From Pterobdella sp. o SKG-2022 (lineage: Eukaryota > Annelida > Clitellata > Hirudinida > Piscicolidae): 64,000 nt of DNA. The position numbers and the translations under genes are program-made. Below are positions 14,569 through 27,330 of the stretch, in pieces. How positions within the stretch are numbered: position 1 is the stretch's first letter; each line of letters begins with the position of its first letter. Location: assembly GCA_964035795.1 (NCBI GenBank), contig OZ038326.1, positions 2,018,916 through 2,082,915 of the forward strand. Direction: 5' to 3'. The notes beneath the pieces were generated by a model, which saw nothing but the letters and a program-made list of their open reading frames with translations, ran no database searches and was not told where the DNA came from.

Positions 14569-15842
14569 TCTTGTTATATAAAACCCGTTCGATGTTTTCA
14601 AGCACCGGTGGTATGTGAGAATTTGTGACTAAAAACGGTTCGTTTTAATCTGGTAATGCCATAAAATTTTCTTTCCTGACCTCCACCAGTTATTTCTCCA
14701 CGAAGCTCGGAAAAATAACCTTCGTCATATTAATTTTTTTTCTAATTTGTTGGTTGGATATATATCGAAAATTCATTTTTAAATTTAAAAACCTCAACAC
14801 CCTGTATATAACATGGCGTTTTTTTATTTGACATTTTTCCAATTTTATTCACTTTTTGACTAGTCACGATATTTATAAATCTGATTCTTCCGCCAAAATG
14901 TATGTATTTAATTTTACCTTGATGATGATTAGAATATAAAATAAAAGAATTCAGTTAGTTCGTTGATTCTTGAAATAAAATATTTTAAGTCAATTATGTT
15001 AAAGGATTTTTTTCAAAGTTAAATTAGTAAATTTCGTGAAATCGCTGATTTAGAAGAAAACAAAGATTAAGAAAGCCGGAAATGAATGGAAAGAAGCACT
15101 GCCGCAAAAAGATAAAGACTAGCATATAATAAGACCTCCAATAAAATATTTTCTTAGAAAACCATTAGAAAAACATGTTGCAAAGCTTTTTAATTTTTTT
15201 ATTTCATCGTTTTAAAAGAGAAACTAAATTTATAGTTTTAAATTTTTGTTTGATATTCTTTTTTTTTAACTTAGTTTTAAACTATTGCATTATATAGTAA
15301 ATTTTTCGTAGTGTATTTTTGTATGATGCAGTGTATTCAAATTTACATAAATCACATATCTAAGCTATGTTAACTCGCTTTTTTGCGTACTTTTTAACAT
15401 TAGAACTTTAACAAAAACTTTGTACTTTTAGAGTGCAACAGTAGTTTTCATATTTATGTGTGGCTTCAAAAATCTTTTCGTTTAAAATATTTGACACATT
15501 TTTTGAAAATATGCAAAACAAATAAAATGCCAAAGATAATTTAGTATTTGTATGTTTAAATCGATGCAAAATATTCTTTCCAGGTTTGAACCGATAATGA
15601 AAAAAAACTCCAGATTTCAATTAGAAACTAGATTCCACATTTCATCTAAATAAAATTCTGTTGCTTACTTGTATGACTAATTCACAGTTTCATTTTGTTT
15701 TTAATCCCGATATTGTTTTAAGGATTCATTTCATTTCATAAAAAGTCCAAAAAAAATTCAACATGTAGATTGCAAATTATTAATTTAAGCCGTTGTTAAT
15801 AAGTTAGTATAAATATATAATCAAGAACTTTCTTTATAAAAA

Positions 15843-18800
15843 ATGGAAACTACATCAAACAAAAAACCACCAGAAAAAAAAACAAGGAAAAAATTGTTGC
15901 AGAGAGAAAAAGGAAGTTTCAACCGATTTGATAACTTACCTAAAATGAATTCTTCCGATAATCTGACGCAAAGATTTGAAAAAGCATCTCGACTGTCCAA
16001 AAGTTTTTATGATTTTGTCTCAATAGACAAATCATTTGAAAAATGCACACCACACAATTTTTCATATTCATATTATTTTGATGCAAATCTTGAAAGCAGA
16101 AAAGATGCTTTTTCGAGCAATAACCTACTATTTAAAGAAGGTGTGAAGAGATACAATTCTGTTGAAGGGAGTTTAGTTTCATCATCTTCTTCTAATGATG
16201 AAGAATATGAAACCATTGGAAATGACAATAAAATTGAGAGTTTAACAACATCATATACTAACTCATATGAATCTTCTGAAAATCTCACTAACACCCAACT
16301 TTTCAAATCACTTGATAATGATTATGGACTTTATGATAAGCCTTCATTTGTGGTAAGAGGGAGCTATGATAATGACGGAAACTCTCATTTCTATAACATC
16401 GATTATAGAGATGAAAAATTTAATATTGAAAGAACTATGCCTGATCTTAACTGGAATTACCTGGAAAAAGAATTACAAAGAGCTATGGAAGAAATCAATG
16501 TAAAAGATAAAAAAACTACAAGCAATCAAGATATTGATGGAAATTCAAACAGAAATAATGAAGGACTTGTATCACAGTCAAATAGTTTGGTTGGAGAAGA
16601 GGAAAAACTCTACACTGATGTAGAGATAAATTCTAAAATAGCTTTGTTGAAAAAATGTGACATGAAGCCGATTTTAGAAGAAAATAATACTGATGACACC
16701 AAAACTTCCATCCAATCAATTGAAGATTCAATCAATAAAAATATAATTAATCCTAATACAACTAGTGCTCCAGTTAATAACAACTTTTCAACCAATCACA
16801 AACAAACAAATTATATTGATAGTATCATTAATGGAAAAGATAAAGATGTAAAATATAGGTCATTTGACAGTAATGGACCAATAAAAATTCGGGATCAAGT
16901 TTTGAAAAAGATGATGTTGGAAGCACAGAGAGATGGCAGTTTTTCATATGGAAGCGAAGATGATGATGATGGTTATGATGATTGTGATGGTAAGGTCAGA
17001 AGGCTTATAGTCAAAGGCAATCTTCCTGTTTGTTTTCTTAATGAAATTAATGATGAAGAGGAAGATGAGGATGATAAAAATAATGAAATTAAAAATGAAA
17101 ATGTTGAAAGAAGAGAATGTAGTTTAACAAATAAATTGAATAACAACTCTTGCTGCATAAGTAACAACAATGTTGGTGTTAACAACAACCTTAGTTTCAC
17201 TAGTTTGAATTGCAACAGTAACTACCAATTACACAGTGAAGCAACCATTTCATCAACCAATCCATCTCAATACTCTACATTATCTTCCAACTGCTCAGAA
17301 CTCGTTAGTGCTTTTTTCAAATCTTTTTTAAATTAATTATTCATTAGACTTCGCATAGATATAAAAATTATTTTTTGGTTTATACTTCAAGTTTTTGACG
17401 TTTAATGAACTTCTTTATATAGAGTAAATGTTAATGAAAATAAAGAAAAAGGGATAAGCGCTAATCCTGAGTTATAATGCTTTTTAAACAAGTTGTTTCT
17501 GATGTATTTATTAGAATATGCAATTTTATTTCCATTATTTCACGCTCAAATAATCGCACGCTATATTTAGTAGTTTGCACATGAGTTTAAAAATTCATTA
17601 AAATCAAGGTTAATCTTATAACCTGAAGTAGGTCACTTAGGCGTTGAAATCTTAAAAAAAAATTTTTTAAAGTTAGTAAAAAGAAAAATGAAAAATTCAT
17701 AGAATATATCTATCTTTCAAATGAGTGAAAACAATCTATTTATAAATGAAAGATAAATGTGGAAAAAATAAATAAAATTGCTGGCCTGTATATTGCCAAT
17801 TAGTTGAGCATTAGGATATCGGGTCGACAATTAGCATACGTTAAAAAAATTTTTTTGAAGATTATAAAGTAACAAGCTTTTTGTTAACAGTGCAAAATTT
17901 CATGTGCATGAAATGTATTAACTAATGTCTTACTACATGTTAAATTTTTAACGTTTAACATCACGACTGTGAGAAAATAACTTCAATTTTATTTTATATA
18001 ATAATTACATTTGTAACTATATTCAGTATATATGATTAAATATAAATATACGCTTGAATTTATAGATTAAATACATAAATAAATATGATAAATTTTGATA
18101 CATAAATTAAATATTTGGATAAATTCAAAGTCTGAAGGCCGTATCTCCAGAAGTACCTTACAGCCCCTTCCTTCCCTGGTTCCGCGCAGAGATGACTTTT
18201 ATGACCACGACAATAATAGCTACTGCTGCTGCAAAGAATACAGTGCAGAAAAGGATGTCAACTGCGGTAGTAATTGCAGTAGAAAAAGCAAATTCAAGAT
18301 CAAATTAAGTACAAAAAAAGAAGAAAAAACTGAGAAAAATCAAAAGTACCATCACCAATACAATGATGGATTCTGCGCCAGGGAGAACTTCTTCAACAAG
18401 CAGGCCAAGCTACAAGCACAAGCTCGTATCGCTCTTGCCCAGGTGTTTGGTGGTTTGTATATATGATTCCAATGCCACATTGTTAGGGAGATATGATACA
18501 ACCTTTATCATTTTTGTGGTGTGACTAAAGTATTTATTTTTTCATGTTTTTTCAACTCAATATTTTCATTTTTCAAAACTCTACATAGGCGTGATTTTCT
18601 AAATTAACTTTTACACTTTTTTCCAGGTTCGACCAATGGCAGCCATGGAATCAGAATTGCAAAGAAAAAACAGGAAAATGATACAATTCCGAGTAAGAAA
18701 ATTATAGCTTGTAGATGTGTTTCTCAGAGTTTCCTTTTCATACTTTGTTTTTCAGGCCTTCGAGATTTTTTTTTGTCTGTTAATTATTTTTATTTTTTAT

Positions 18801-19852
18801 TAAATAGTATCTTAATAATATGAAAGATACTGTTACATTAAAATAATTTTGTTGGTAATTTGAAAATCATATGTAATTATCTTTGTATTAGAATTTCAAA
18901 TTAATTTCTTTTTCATTTTATTAAACTGTTACATATTGAATTTTGAAACATTGCGCAACCAAACCCCTTCTAAGGGGCTCTGGTCAACTTACTTACTTTC
19001 ACCAAAACAAAGTTAACTCATGAAACGGTCCAAAAAGAGATTTTTGCTGTGTTCTTGAAAAACTCAATACAAACAAATAATGATACTGATTACAATGACT
19101 ATTTGACGCCTGAAAAACTGAAGCGCGTAAAATTTAAAAATTCAATGACATTCCAAAAATGATATGAAGGGCTTAGAAGGAGGCTTGGACAAGAGGTGGT
19201 GTGACGGGGTGTGGAAGTTGAATAACCTCAATATCTCTCAACTTCAAATCATCGTTAACTATCTTCACGACCAGATTAATGGTTGCTTATAAATCAATTA
19301 ATTAATTTCATTATTATTATTATTATTATCAATCCATTTATATAGCGCCAAGTGTGAAAACTATTTATTAGATTGAAAGAGAATTATATAGATAAGAGTG
19401 GTTTGACTTTCAATAAGATGATGTCACGTTTAAAAGTGCATTTAACATTTACGCCAGCCAATCAAATTCTCAAAGCGCTTTCTTACTAAGTGAATATTCA
19501 TTAAATGATTTTCAACCCTCTGAAAGGATTGAATAAAGAGTTGATGAGTTTGTTGGAAGAGAGAGAACAGTCTGGAATAATACAAGACTCTATTCTGGTT
19601 GATGTTGAGGATTTCACAAGGTGGAGAAGTTTGATGATTTGTATTGTATATGCGCTCTTTACTTATGGATTCAAAGCTAGTTTAATAGTAATACTCGCTA
19701 TTGTATTTTGACGCCAATATAATTATATTATATGTATATATGGAACTGTCATATGGAAATTTATTTCCTCCCACAGGTTAGCAGAAGAGTGGGAATATAA
19801 AAAGTTAATCAATGAAAACGCCGTTGTTGGCATCGATGATGCATTTAATTAA
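15843..19852 (+). CDS. SCHIP1: Schwannomin-interacting protein 1-like, complete
   Basis: Exons: 15843-17303, 18131-18442, 18627-18692, 19170-19281 (start uncertain), 19527-19620, 19777-19852; 2121 bases, 706 aa. The conserved C-terminus identifies it: K-L-Q-A-Q-A-R-I-A-L-A-Q then R-P-M; L-N-I-S-Q-L-Q-I-I-V-N; and G-L-N-K-E-L-M-S-L-L-E-E followed by Q-D-S-I-L-V-D-V-E-D-F-T-R. These match the coiled-coil end of SCHIP1, which binds schwannomin/merlin and ankyrin at the membrane cytoskeleton (family knowledge). The first exon is a 487-codon, Asn/Ser-rich, acidic, probably disordered region with the conserved-looking L-P-V-C-F-L-N-E followed by an acidic run. Without splicing at GTTAGT (17304) this exon would read on for ten codons to a stop at 17336, so it could be mistaken for an intronless gene. 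Phases agree at every junction. The start is the first ATG of the frame. Confidence 0.85.
17801..17884 (+). repeat. Degraded tRNA-SINE copy
   Basis: The order TTGAGCATTAGGAT, TCGGG, TCGACAATTAGCA, GTAACAAGC follows the fuller SINE at 38231, with the B-box region deleted. It lies in SCHIP1 intron 1. Confidence 0.5.
19308..19350 (-). mobile_element. LINE-type 3' tail fragment in SCHIP1 intron 4
   Basis: On the minus strand it reads GGCGCTATATAAATGG and then (TAA)n. It resembles the 3' ends at 22783 (GCGCTATAAAAATC plus AAT repeats) and 34736. Tails of this type are common in CR1/L2-like and related SINE families of invertebrates. Only the extreme 3' end is present, as in strongly 5'-truncated insertions. 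Confidence 0.55.
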
Positions 19853-22144
19853 CAGCTTGAGTCGTTATTTCTGTTACTGAGACTTTCACAAATGCATATG
19901 AGGATCGTTTCTTAGACGTCGTATATATTTTCTATCGAGTTTTAGCATAAGTTTTTTTAAAAAATCTGCTGTTTTGATAGTTTTGGCTGTATCAGTATCT
20001 GTCTTTCTGTCTATCTTTGCATCTATCTCATAATCGTTCAACGCCTTTATACCCACATCATCATGAATTTCAACGTGCCTATCTTTTCTATTTAAATGTC
20101 TATTATTGCTTTTAAAGATTTGTTCATATATCCAGCTCATTCTAGATCTATCCTCATCTACCTTTCTCCAACTGAAACTTATATGCACTTTTTATAGTTG
20201 AGATCGCATAATGGAGATAAGATGAGACCATTGTTTGTGCCTTAATGATGATCATTGATAATTTATATTAACTTCTTATTAATAATTTAACTATACACAT
20301 CTATCTATCTATCTATCTGTCTATCTATCTATTTATCTATCTCTCACCTGCCATCCCAGAATCTCAGCATTTTTAACAGTATTGATTGAGTGATTTTCAA
20401 GATCAACAGGTATTTACAGCATATACTATTATTTATATTATTATTGCAATGGTTTTTACTGTTGTTATTATTGTTCTTAGTTTTATTTTTACCGGCACTA
20501 TCATCAGTATATATATTATTTTTCTAATATTGCTTCTTCTACTATAATTATTGTTTTTTGTGTTATATTTAAAAATCTATTTTATATCTTCCAGCTCTCT
20601 AATAAATTTGGATCAAGTCTTCATAAATTTATATCATTGTTGGATACAAATCACTGCTGAAGTATCATTCTTATTTTTTCTTAAAAATTTATTATTTTCT
20701 ATTTGTATTTATCAGTTGTAAATTATAATGTTTCAAGTTTTACAAGATTTATATTTTTGTATTCATATTTGTTTGGAACCTACGAAACTTTGTGCCTTTC
20801 ATTTCAGGATTGAAAGTCCTTTGAACATTTGTATTTTATCATGGTTAACTTTTTTGAAGATTATTTCAAGCCTTATCATGAGACGTTATTTTTTTTGGTT
20901 AAAATAACAAAAAACCTTTAGCTTTAGTTTAAATTTTTTGTTTGTTTGAAATCAAGATAGATTTTAAGAAATTTTTTAAAAGTTAGTAAGATTATTGTTT
21001 TCATGGTATGCTTAAGAAACCTATATCTTTCAGTTTGTTTCCTAATTTCAAATAATTTGCTTTTTAAGTTAAACTCATTGTTGACTTTGGATATTTGTAG
21101 TGTTAATTAGTTCCGCTTGTGAATTTTCAAAATTGAATTCTAAATTAATTGTTCAATTACCTTATTTGATAATGGTAAATAAAACCAATTTTCATTCTTT
21201 TGAGTTTATAATTTTTACATCGTTTCAAATTCCATCAAAAAAAAGGAAAAATATATAAAAAAGTAAAAAGAATTCTTGCAAAATTTCAGAATTTTTTGTT
21301 TAAAACAAGAATTGATGGTGTTGCGTGAGATTAACAATCTTCTTTGGGCAAGAATTATAAAGAAGGTATTCTATAAAATTATTCTGAAATTTTAAGCAAA
21401 ATCCCTAACGACATTGTAGAATGATTAAGTGGTTGCATTGTCTCTCAAATGTATGAGTTGTACTCCGGATGGTTCCACATTATGAAAGATTAATCTTATG
21501 AAAAGATCATTTATCTTTCGTGAGCAGGCCAGAATGTGAGAAATCCCGCCAATTTTACGCGCATAAGTTTAGTGTTGAAAAACACAATAATTAAAACAAT
21601 AAAATTGCTATAGAAATTCAACTCGTATTACAGCTCATTTATTCGCGTTTGTAAACGCGGAACAAAGTTACAAAAAGCACCTAAACACTTTATGCATGTA
21701 AAGAAAATAAAATTTTATATTGATTATTTAAATAGATTTTCAACGAAACATTTCAATTTAATTGAAAATTTTATAAGAATTCAAATATTTATTCAATAAA
21801 AACCCATAGAAAAATGTTAATATAAATTTGTATCCATTAAAGTCATATATACATATAAATATTTTTTAAAAATATGTATAAATATCAAAAAAATACATGT
21901 ATAAAAATTATTACAATTATATTCATTTATATTATTATTATTGATATTACTTCATTCATCATTATTTATACTATTATTATTATTATTGTTCTATTATTTA
22001 TTATGGCTCTCAGTATTTATCAATCCGGTTGAAGTTATTTTTAAGTCGAACACAAAAACCATCATCATCAGCATCATTATTATCATCCCCATCATTCGCA
22101 TCATTACTATCCTCATCATCATCTTCATCATCATCATCAAAGGT
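19853..22144. other. Intergenic, tail-to-tail between SCHIP1 and PLPBP
   Basis: No gene is seen. It holds a (CTAT)n microsatellite at 20299-20343, many ATT-rich tracts and a weak tRNA-like segment near 21424-21476. Both flanking genes end here, so only 3' UTRs and polyadenylation sites are expected. Confidence 0.6.
20299..20343. repeat. (CTAT)n microsatellite
   Basis: About eleven tetranucleotide units with two substitutions (CTGT, TTAT). Confidence 0.9.
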
Positions 22145-25100
22145 TCACTTCTTGTCTGGGTAATGTCTGGCTCCAAACAAGGCAGTTCCAACCCTCACCA
22201 CATCACTTCCCAGCTCAATCTAAAAATTTGTAAAAATAAATTCAATTGAGAGCATATTAGTACATTTAATAAGCAAAAATAATCAGAACTTTCGATAAGT
22301 ATAGCATAAGTTAGCATTGTTAACATACTATGGTAAAACTATACCTAGCGAATGTTCAAGCTATTTTTGCTTAATAAATGTACTAAAATTCTTTTATAAA
22401 TCAACGTTATACATTGTATTGCTTATGTGTACATCAAGATGTCTAAAGAGTTAAATTAAAGTCAATATCAATTTAAATAACAGTTATATACTCTATATAA
22501 AAACATAGCTTATATTACTACTTTCAAGTGTTTTATTTTAAACATTTATTTTAGACTTTTAAAATGATAAACTTATCATTATGCATACAAGCAAATTGAT
22601 AAAGCCTGCGTTTTGAATAGTATTGTGAGTGATGCTAATAATTTCTATTAATATTGTAGTAAAAACCGCATGCTCAAAGTCGTTGGACATTCCCATGCTG
22701 AGAAGCACTTGATTCTGTGTTAAGTTGAGCTCAGAACATGTTTTTTTTCTCAAATCTCCCATTAGCTAAATAATGTAAATGGTTAATTATTATTATTATC
22801 ATTATTAAGATTTTTATAGCGCAGTTATCAATTCAAGATTGCTTCAGAGGCGCTCAAGGTTTGTAAAAGGTTATGACTGGGGATGTTTATTGTATAAGTG
22901 AGTTTTCAAAAGTTTGCGAAAATTCATGAGAGAAGGCGATGAGCGCAAGTTAGAAGGAAGTGAATTCCACAGACGTGGAGCCTGGTAAAAAAAAGAGCGA
23001 CTAGTAAACAAGCCTGAAGAAACAGGTTGATGAAGCTGGAGACCAGAGTGCAAGGATCTGAGTGGTTGACATGTGTGTCTGATTGACAAAAAATCAAAAA
23101 GATAAGCAGGTTGTTCAAGCTTGAGAGTGCATGCAATGAGCCAAAGTACTTTAAACTTGCATCTTTGGGAGACAGGTAGTCAGTGCAAACGATCAAGACA
23201 GTCGCTGGAAGAGCTGAAATAATCAGCTTAAAGAACCGTCTTGGCCGCGTGGTTTTGGAGGGCTTGAAGTTTGCATAAAAGATAATTTGGCTGCCCGCAA
23301 AGAAGAGAATTACAGTAGTTCAATCTGGAAAGAACTAGTGAGATAAAGAGGGTATTAGCAGTGGAAAGAAGTAAGAATTTGAGTACTTGTTTTATGGCAT
23401 AGATATGGAAATTGGAAGATTGGATTATTTGAGAAATAAAGTGAGCAAAGTTCAAATTTGAATCCAAGGTGACACCTAAGATTTTAAGCTTGGAAGATAT
23501 AGGAAGTGTGGTGCCGTCGAGAGTTATCACAGAAGGGAGATTGTATTTTGCTAAAAGACGAGAGCTGCCGACAAACATCACCTCACTCTTAGTAGGGTTA
23601 AGTTTCAGTTGGCTTTGGGAAAACCAGGAGTTTAGAGCGGAAAGACAACTGGATAATTTAAGGAGAGTGGGGCTAGGATCTGGGTGAGAGACTCCAGTGA
23701 AAAGAGTGATGTCATCAGCGAACTGGTGAAAAAGCAAGTCGTGCTGTACGATAATGCTACACATGGGTGATGTATAAAGAGAGAAAAGGATTGGTCCCAA
23801 AACGGAGCCCTGCGGCACGCCTGAGTTGAGTGATGTAAGAGAAGAAGAGAAATTGTCTATTTTAACGAACTGAGAACGTTGAGAGAGGTAAGAGCGAAAC
23901 CAAGAAAGAGCGAGGTCAGAAATATTGAAGTGTCTATCCAAAATATCAATTAAAATATTGTGATCGAGACTGTCAAAAGCAGCAGAAAGGTCTAGCGAAA
24001 CCAAAACGGTCGCATGTCCAGTAGCGCAGATGTTACGAAGACTGTCAGTGATGCGTAAGAGTGTGGTTTCTGTTGAGTGGTGCTTGCGATATGCTGATTG
24101 GAAAGGATTAAAATTAGGAGATGATGAAACGTGAGAAGTTATTCTGGAATGAACGAGTCTTTCGATAATTTTTGAAATGGTGCTCAAGTTGGAAATAGGG
24201 CGGTAGTTCGAAGAAATGGTAGGGTCCAAATTGCCTTTCTTAAGCGAAGAGAAAACTTGTGCTGTTTTAAAGGAGGCGGGCAATATTGCTTGTGAAAAAG
24301 ACAAGTTGGTAAGTTTGAAAATTATTGGAGCAAAGAAGTGAGAAAAGCGTTTAAAAGTGGATGTGGGGATTAAGTCTAATGGAGAAGATTTGTTGGGTAA
24401 ACAGCGAATTAGCCTACTCACTTCTTCAATACTGACAAATGAAAAATAAGACAGTGGTGTTCGATTGTCTGGTAGAATAGGGTCTGTGCAGCGCAAAATG
24501 GACGTTGGCAAAGATTTGTGAATAAGAGCGATTTTCTCTTTAAAAAAGCTATTAAAGGTGTTCACAAGATTGATAGCTTCTGAAGAGCTGCGTGGCGGTG
24601 AAGGAGGGGATCTATGTAGGATGGAGTTGGCAGTTTTCCAAAAAACTTTCAAGTTTGGTTTGACAGATGCAAGCATGTTGTTAAAATAATCAGCACGGGA
24701 TTTAAAGATGAGAGCGCGAGCAGTCTTCCGAGATTCCTTGAGGGCAGCAAGAAGACTGGCTGGAACAGGCTTGGATGACCTTAACAATAAGGAAATTTTT
24801 CTCTCAAGTTTTCGACTTTTTCTTTTGGCGGCAATGGCGTCAGTGGATAGCTTGTGATGGGAGTGACTGCTGGGGCGAAAGAGGCATGGTAGTCGATAAG
24901 TGATTGAAAGGAGTTGTTCATTGTTGTAAGAAACTCTCCAACTGGAACATCAAAAAGGTTAGTTAGTGTAGTATGGATATGTCTGAGATCTTTCTCGAAG
25001 ACAGCATCATCAAAGTTTTCAAAGGAGCGGGAAATTACAATGCGAAGGGTAAGGGGAGGAAGAGCGAGGTTGAGACTTAATATGGAATAAATTAATATAT

Positions 25101-27330
25101 ATGATGAGGTTTGAAATATAGAAAATTATAGTTTTCAAAAAATAAAATGTTTCTTTAAAAATTCTTATTTAAAATGCATGAAATAAAATAATTGTAAAAA
25201 AAGTACAAAAAAAATGTTTCTGAAAGATTAAATGTTTATATATTAATGATGATAATGATACCAGTTCAACATGTGTTATATATATTAAATGAACATTCGT
25301 GATTCTTTGTTATATAAATAAACAGCAAAACTCACCAGAAAATCCGGGTTAGGTCCTTTAGAAAGATCGTGGTCGAACAAGCCAATAGTCATGAGCCCAG
25401 TGAATGAGATTGAAGGACAGTTTCTGATTATGTGATTCACTAGGCTTACTGTTTCTTGTGGGTTGCAACCACTTTTATCTGTAGGGTTGTTTTGATTTGA
25501 GGTTGTGAACAAAAAAATTTTGAACTAAAAATTGCACTTTTGATGAAAAAATTGTATAGCATGAAGTTTTAAATGAAGTAAATTCTAAATTAAAGGTTTT
25601 TGTTAAATATGAATATATTTTTACATTCAAGATGTTTTGATGCATAGTTCATGGTATTTGTACTATTACTATAATAATTATTTTAAAACATTCCAAGTTT
25701 TTAAACTAAATCTCCCATCAAACCAAAACTCACTTTCTTCGTTGCTAGTGTTAACTTGCACCATGATCTTCAGAGGTTCGGACAAGTTGTGTTTATTACA
25801 TTGTTTCTGAAGCATATCTGCAGCCTTTACTGAGTCTATTGTTTCCAACAAGTGTAGGTTTGGTACTTCTGAAAATGAATGAATTTTCTTTTAGTGAATT
25901 ATATCATAAGACTACTGGAATTACTTTTAAGCATTAATTCTTGTTATTACCAAGAAAAAAATATATTGTATATTCAATTAAAAACACTTTTAGGAGTTTG
26001 TTTTATTCAAGCTTTTCGTAAGATTAACTTACATTATCAAGTGGAGGTACAAATAAAAATATATATTATGAGCTTAATAGTAAAAAAAATACTAAGCAAA
26101 ATAATAATTAAAACTCTTATTAACATAACAGCTACAGAATTTTCAACTTTATTTAAGATATTAATAATGTAGATATAATAATGAAATTAACACTTAGTAA
26201 TGTAAAGAATATTAAATTTTGAAACTTTAAAAAATAAATTTTTTTTCAAGTTTAAAACTTCACAAATAATAAGCAATATTATAATCATATAGTAGTATAA
26301 TCTGTAGATGTTACTTTGAAGTCAAAATTTTTTTTGAAGATTAAAAACAAATACTAAAAACAAAGGGTTTTTAATGGATGAATATGATAACATATGCTAT
26401 ATACTATTTGAGTATTTAATATGAATGAAAATATTCAAATTAGATTCTATAATAAGTTATATTTAATTGAAAATGAGATTGATGAAAATAAAAGTGTACC
26501 AAAGATTTTTGGGATTTTATTTGTCTGAAGATGTCCGATAAAATGCCATTTTATTTCTTGGCAATTTTCCTTCAACTTTAGTAATAAACTATTGTAGAAT
26601 AGTGATAAAATATTATCATGTATTGATTTGAATTGAAATGAATTAAATGAAGCTTTTTTTGATAGTTATTTATGAGCTAAAATGAATGGATTTAAAGTGG
26701 GTAAAAGCTACCTTTGGGTCATTACTTTTTTCTATAAGCTCCTGAAGCTGAAAAAACAATTGAATTTTTAAAAAATTCACTTTGAACATTTATTTACATT
26801 AAGAACAAATTAAAAAAATAAAAAATCAGGTGAAATACTCTTCCCAAAAAAAAAATCATTTCTAGATACTTCTATCTAAAAGATAAAAAGACAAATAAAA
26901 GTATGAAACAACTAGTTAATAATGAGTTCAAAAACAATATGTCTAAATAAAAAATATTTCAATTTTAAATTTCATTAAAATTATCTCACATAGTTTTCTC
27001 CAAAATGCTTATGTCCTAGTTTGTATAAGTTTATGATATTTTCCACAGGTTTCAATTTACTGGCTGCTACTAAAATCGGTGGGTTCTTTCTAGTCTGGTA
27101 CGAAAATTTTCAAATTACTTAGGTATAGATTGTAATTATCTTCAATTGATTTTTCAATGATAAGATTATTTCATGATAATGTAAATTTCATATCATTTTT
27201 TATCGGTATGGGTATTTTATTTCATTGAGAGACATCAACGAATCATTACTTCGAGTCGTTTAGATGATGCTTCAGAAATTTTCTCTAAAATACTTGAATA
27301 TGATTCGCTCAATAAATTTATATTCGACAT
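22145..27330 (-). CDS. PLPBP: Pyridoxal phosphate homeostasis protein, complete
   Basis: Eight exons in minus-strand order: 27330-27250, 27094-26990, 26747-26712, 26575-26500, 25868-25734, 25478-25336, 22765-22667, 22219-22145; 750 bases, 249 aa, all phases consistent. PLPBP (PROSC/YggS family) is a cytosolic fold-type III PLP-binding protein that buffers PLP supply. Visible signatures in order: I-L-V-A-A-S-K-L-K-P, with the expected PLP lysine at K40; H-F-G-E-N-Y; I-K-W-H-F-I-G-H-L-Q; V-P-N-L-H-L-L-E-T-I-D-S-V-K; M-V-Q-V-N-T-S; G-L-M-T-I-G; S-M-G-M-S-N-D-F-E-H-A; V-R-V-G-T-A-L-F-G-A-R. It is slightly shorter than the 275-aa human protein, mainly at the N-terminus, with no obvious targeting peptide. 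Exon 3 is only 36 bases. Intron 6 (2570 bases) carries a CR1-like LINE, and the last intron carries a palindromic element. Confidence 0.95.
22258..22385. mobile_element. 128-bp palindromic (fold-back/MITE-like) element
   Basis: The first 24 bases (22258-22281) are complementary to the last 24 (22362-22385) except at two positions. Complementarity continues inward (GAAC, TTCG, GTATAG blocks on both arms), so nearly the whole element can fold into one imperfect hairpin. Both ends have TA next to GTACATTT, as expected of a TA-duplicating Tc1/mariner-type MITE. It has no coding capacity and lies in the last PLPBP intron, about 40 bases upstream of the final exon. Confidence 0.7.
22783..25080 (-). 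mobile_element. CR1/L2-like LINE copy 1, 5'-truncated, in PLPBP intron 6
   Basis: The minus strand encodes a reverse transcriptase (main frame 24787-23228, 519 codons) with P-I-S-N-L-S-T-I-S-K-I-I-E-R, S-L-D-L-S-A-A-F-D, G-V-P-Q-G-S-V-L-G-P-I-L-F and F-A-D-D (catalytic DD). A C-terminal region follows with F-Y-Q-A-P-R-L-W-N-S-L-P-S-N-L-R. The endonuclease is missing; the homologous 5' part extends to about 25080 with a frame break. The RT frame is stopped by TAA (about 23230) and TGA (about 23172, where related elements have Trp in LHWLPV), then stays open to 22871, so this copy cannot make the full ORF. The 3' UTR ends in GCGCTATAAAAATC and AAT-type repeats, about 18 bases before PLPBP exon 7. 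It lies in the same orientation as the host gene. Confidence 0.9.

Noticed and set aside
15808..15815. TATAAATA in front of SCHIP1
   Set aside because: It lies only 28 bases before the ATG, so a TATA-driven start would leave no leader. Such strings are common in this AT-rich DNA.
16073..17215. Minus-strand frames opposite SCHIP1 exon 1
   Set aside because: They are antisense shadows of a low-complexity coding exon, Leu/Ser-rich because they complement Glu/Asp/Asn codons.
21994..22191. Met-rich minus-strand frame
   Set aside because: It comes from an ATC/ATT-rich tract. The right-hand end overlaps the true last PLPBP exon in another frame.
22871..25080. LINE reverse transcriptase taken as a host gene or as part of PLPBP
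   Set aside because: It sits wholly inside PLPBP intron 6, has RT motifs, a second copy at 55.6 kb and a LINE tail, and is not needed for the PLPBP frame.
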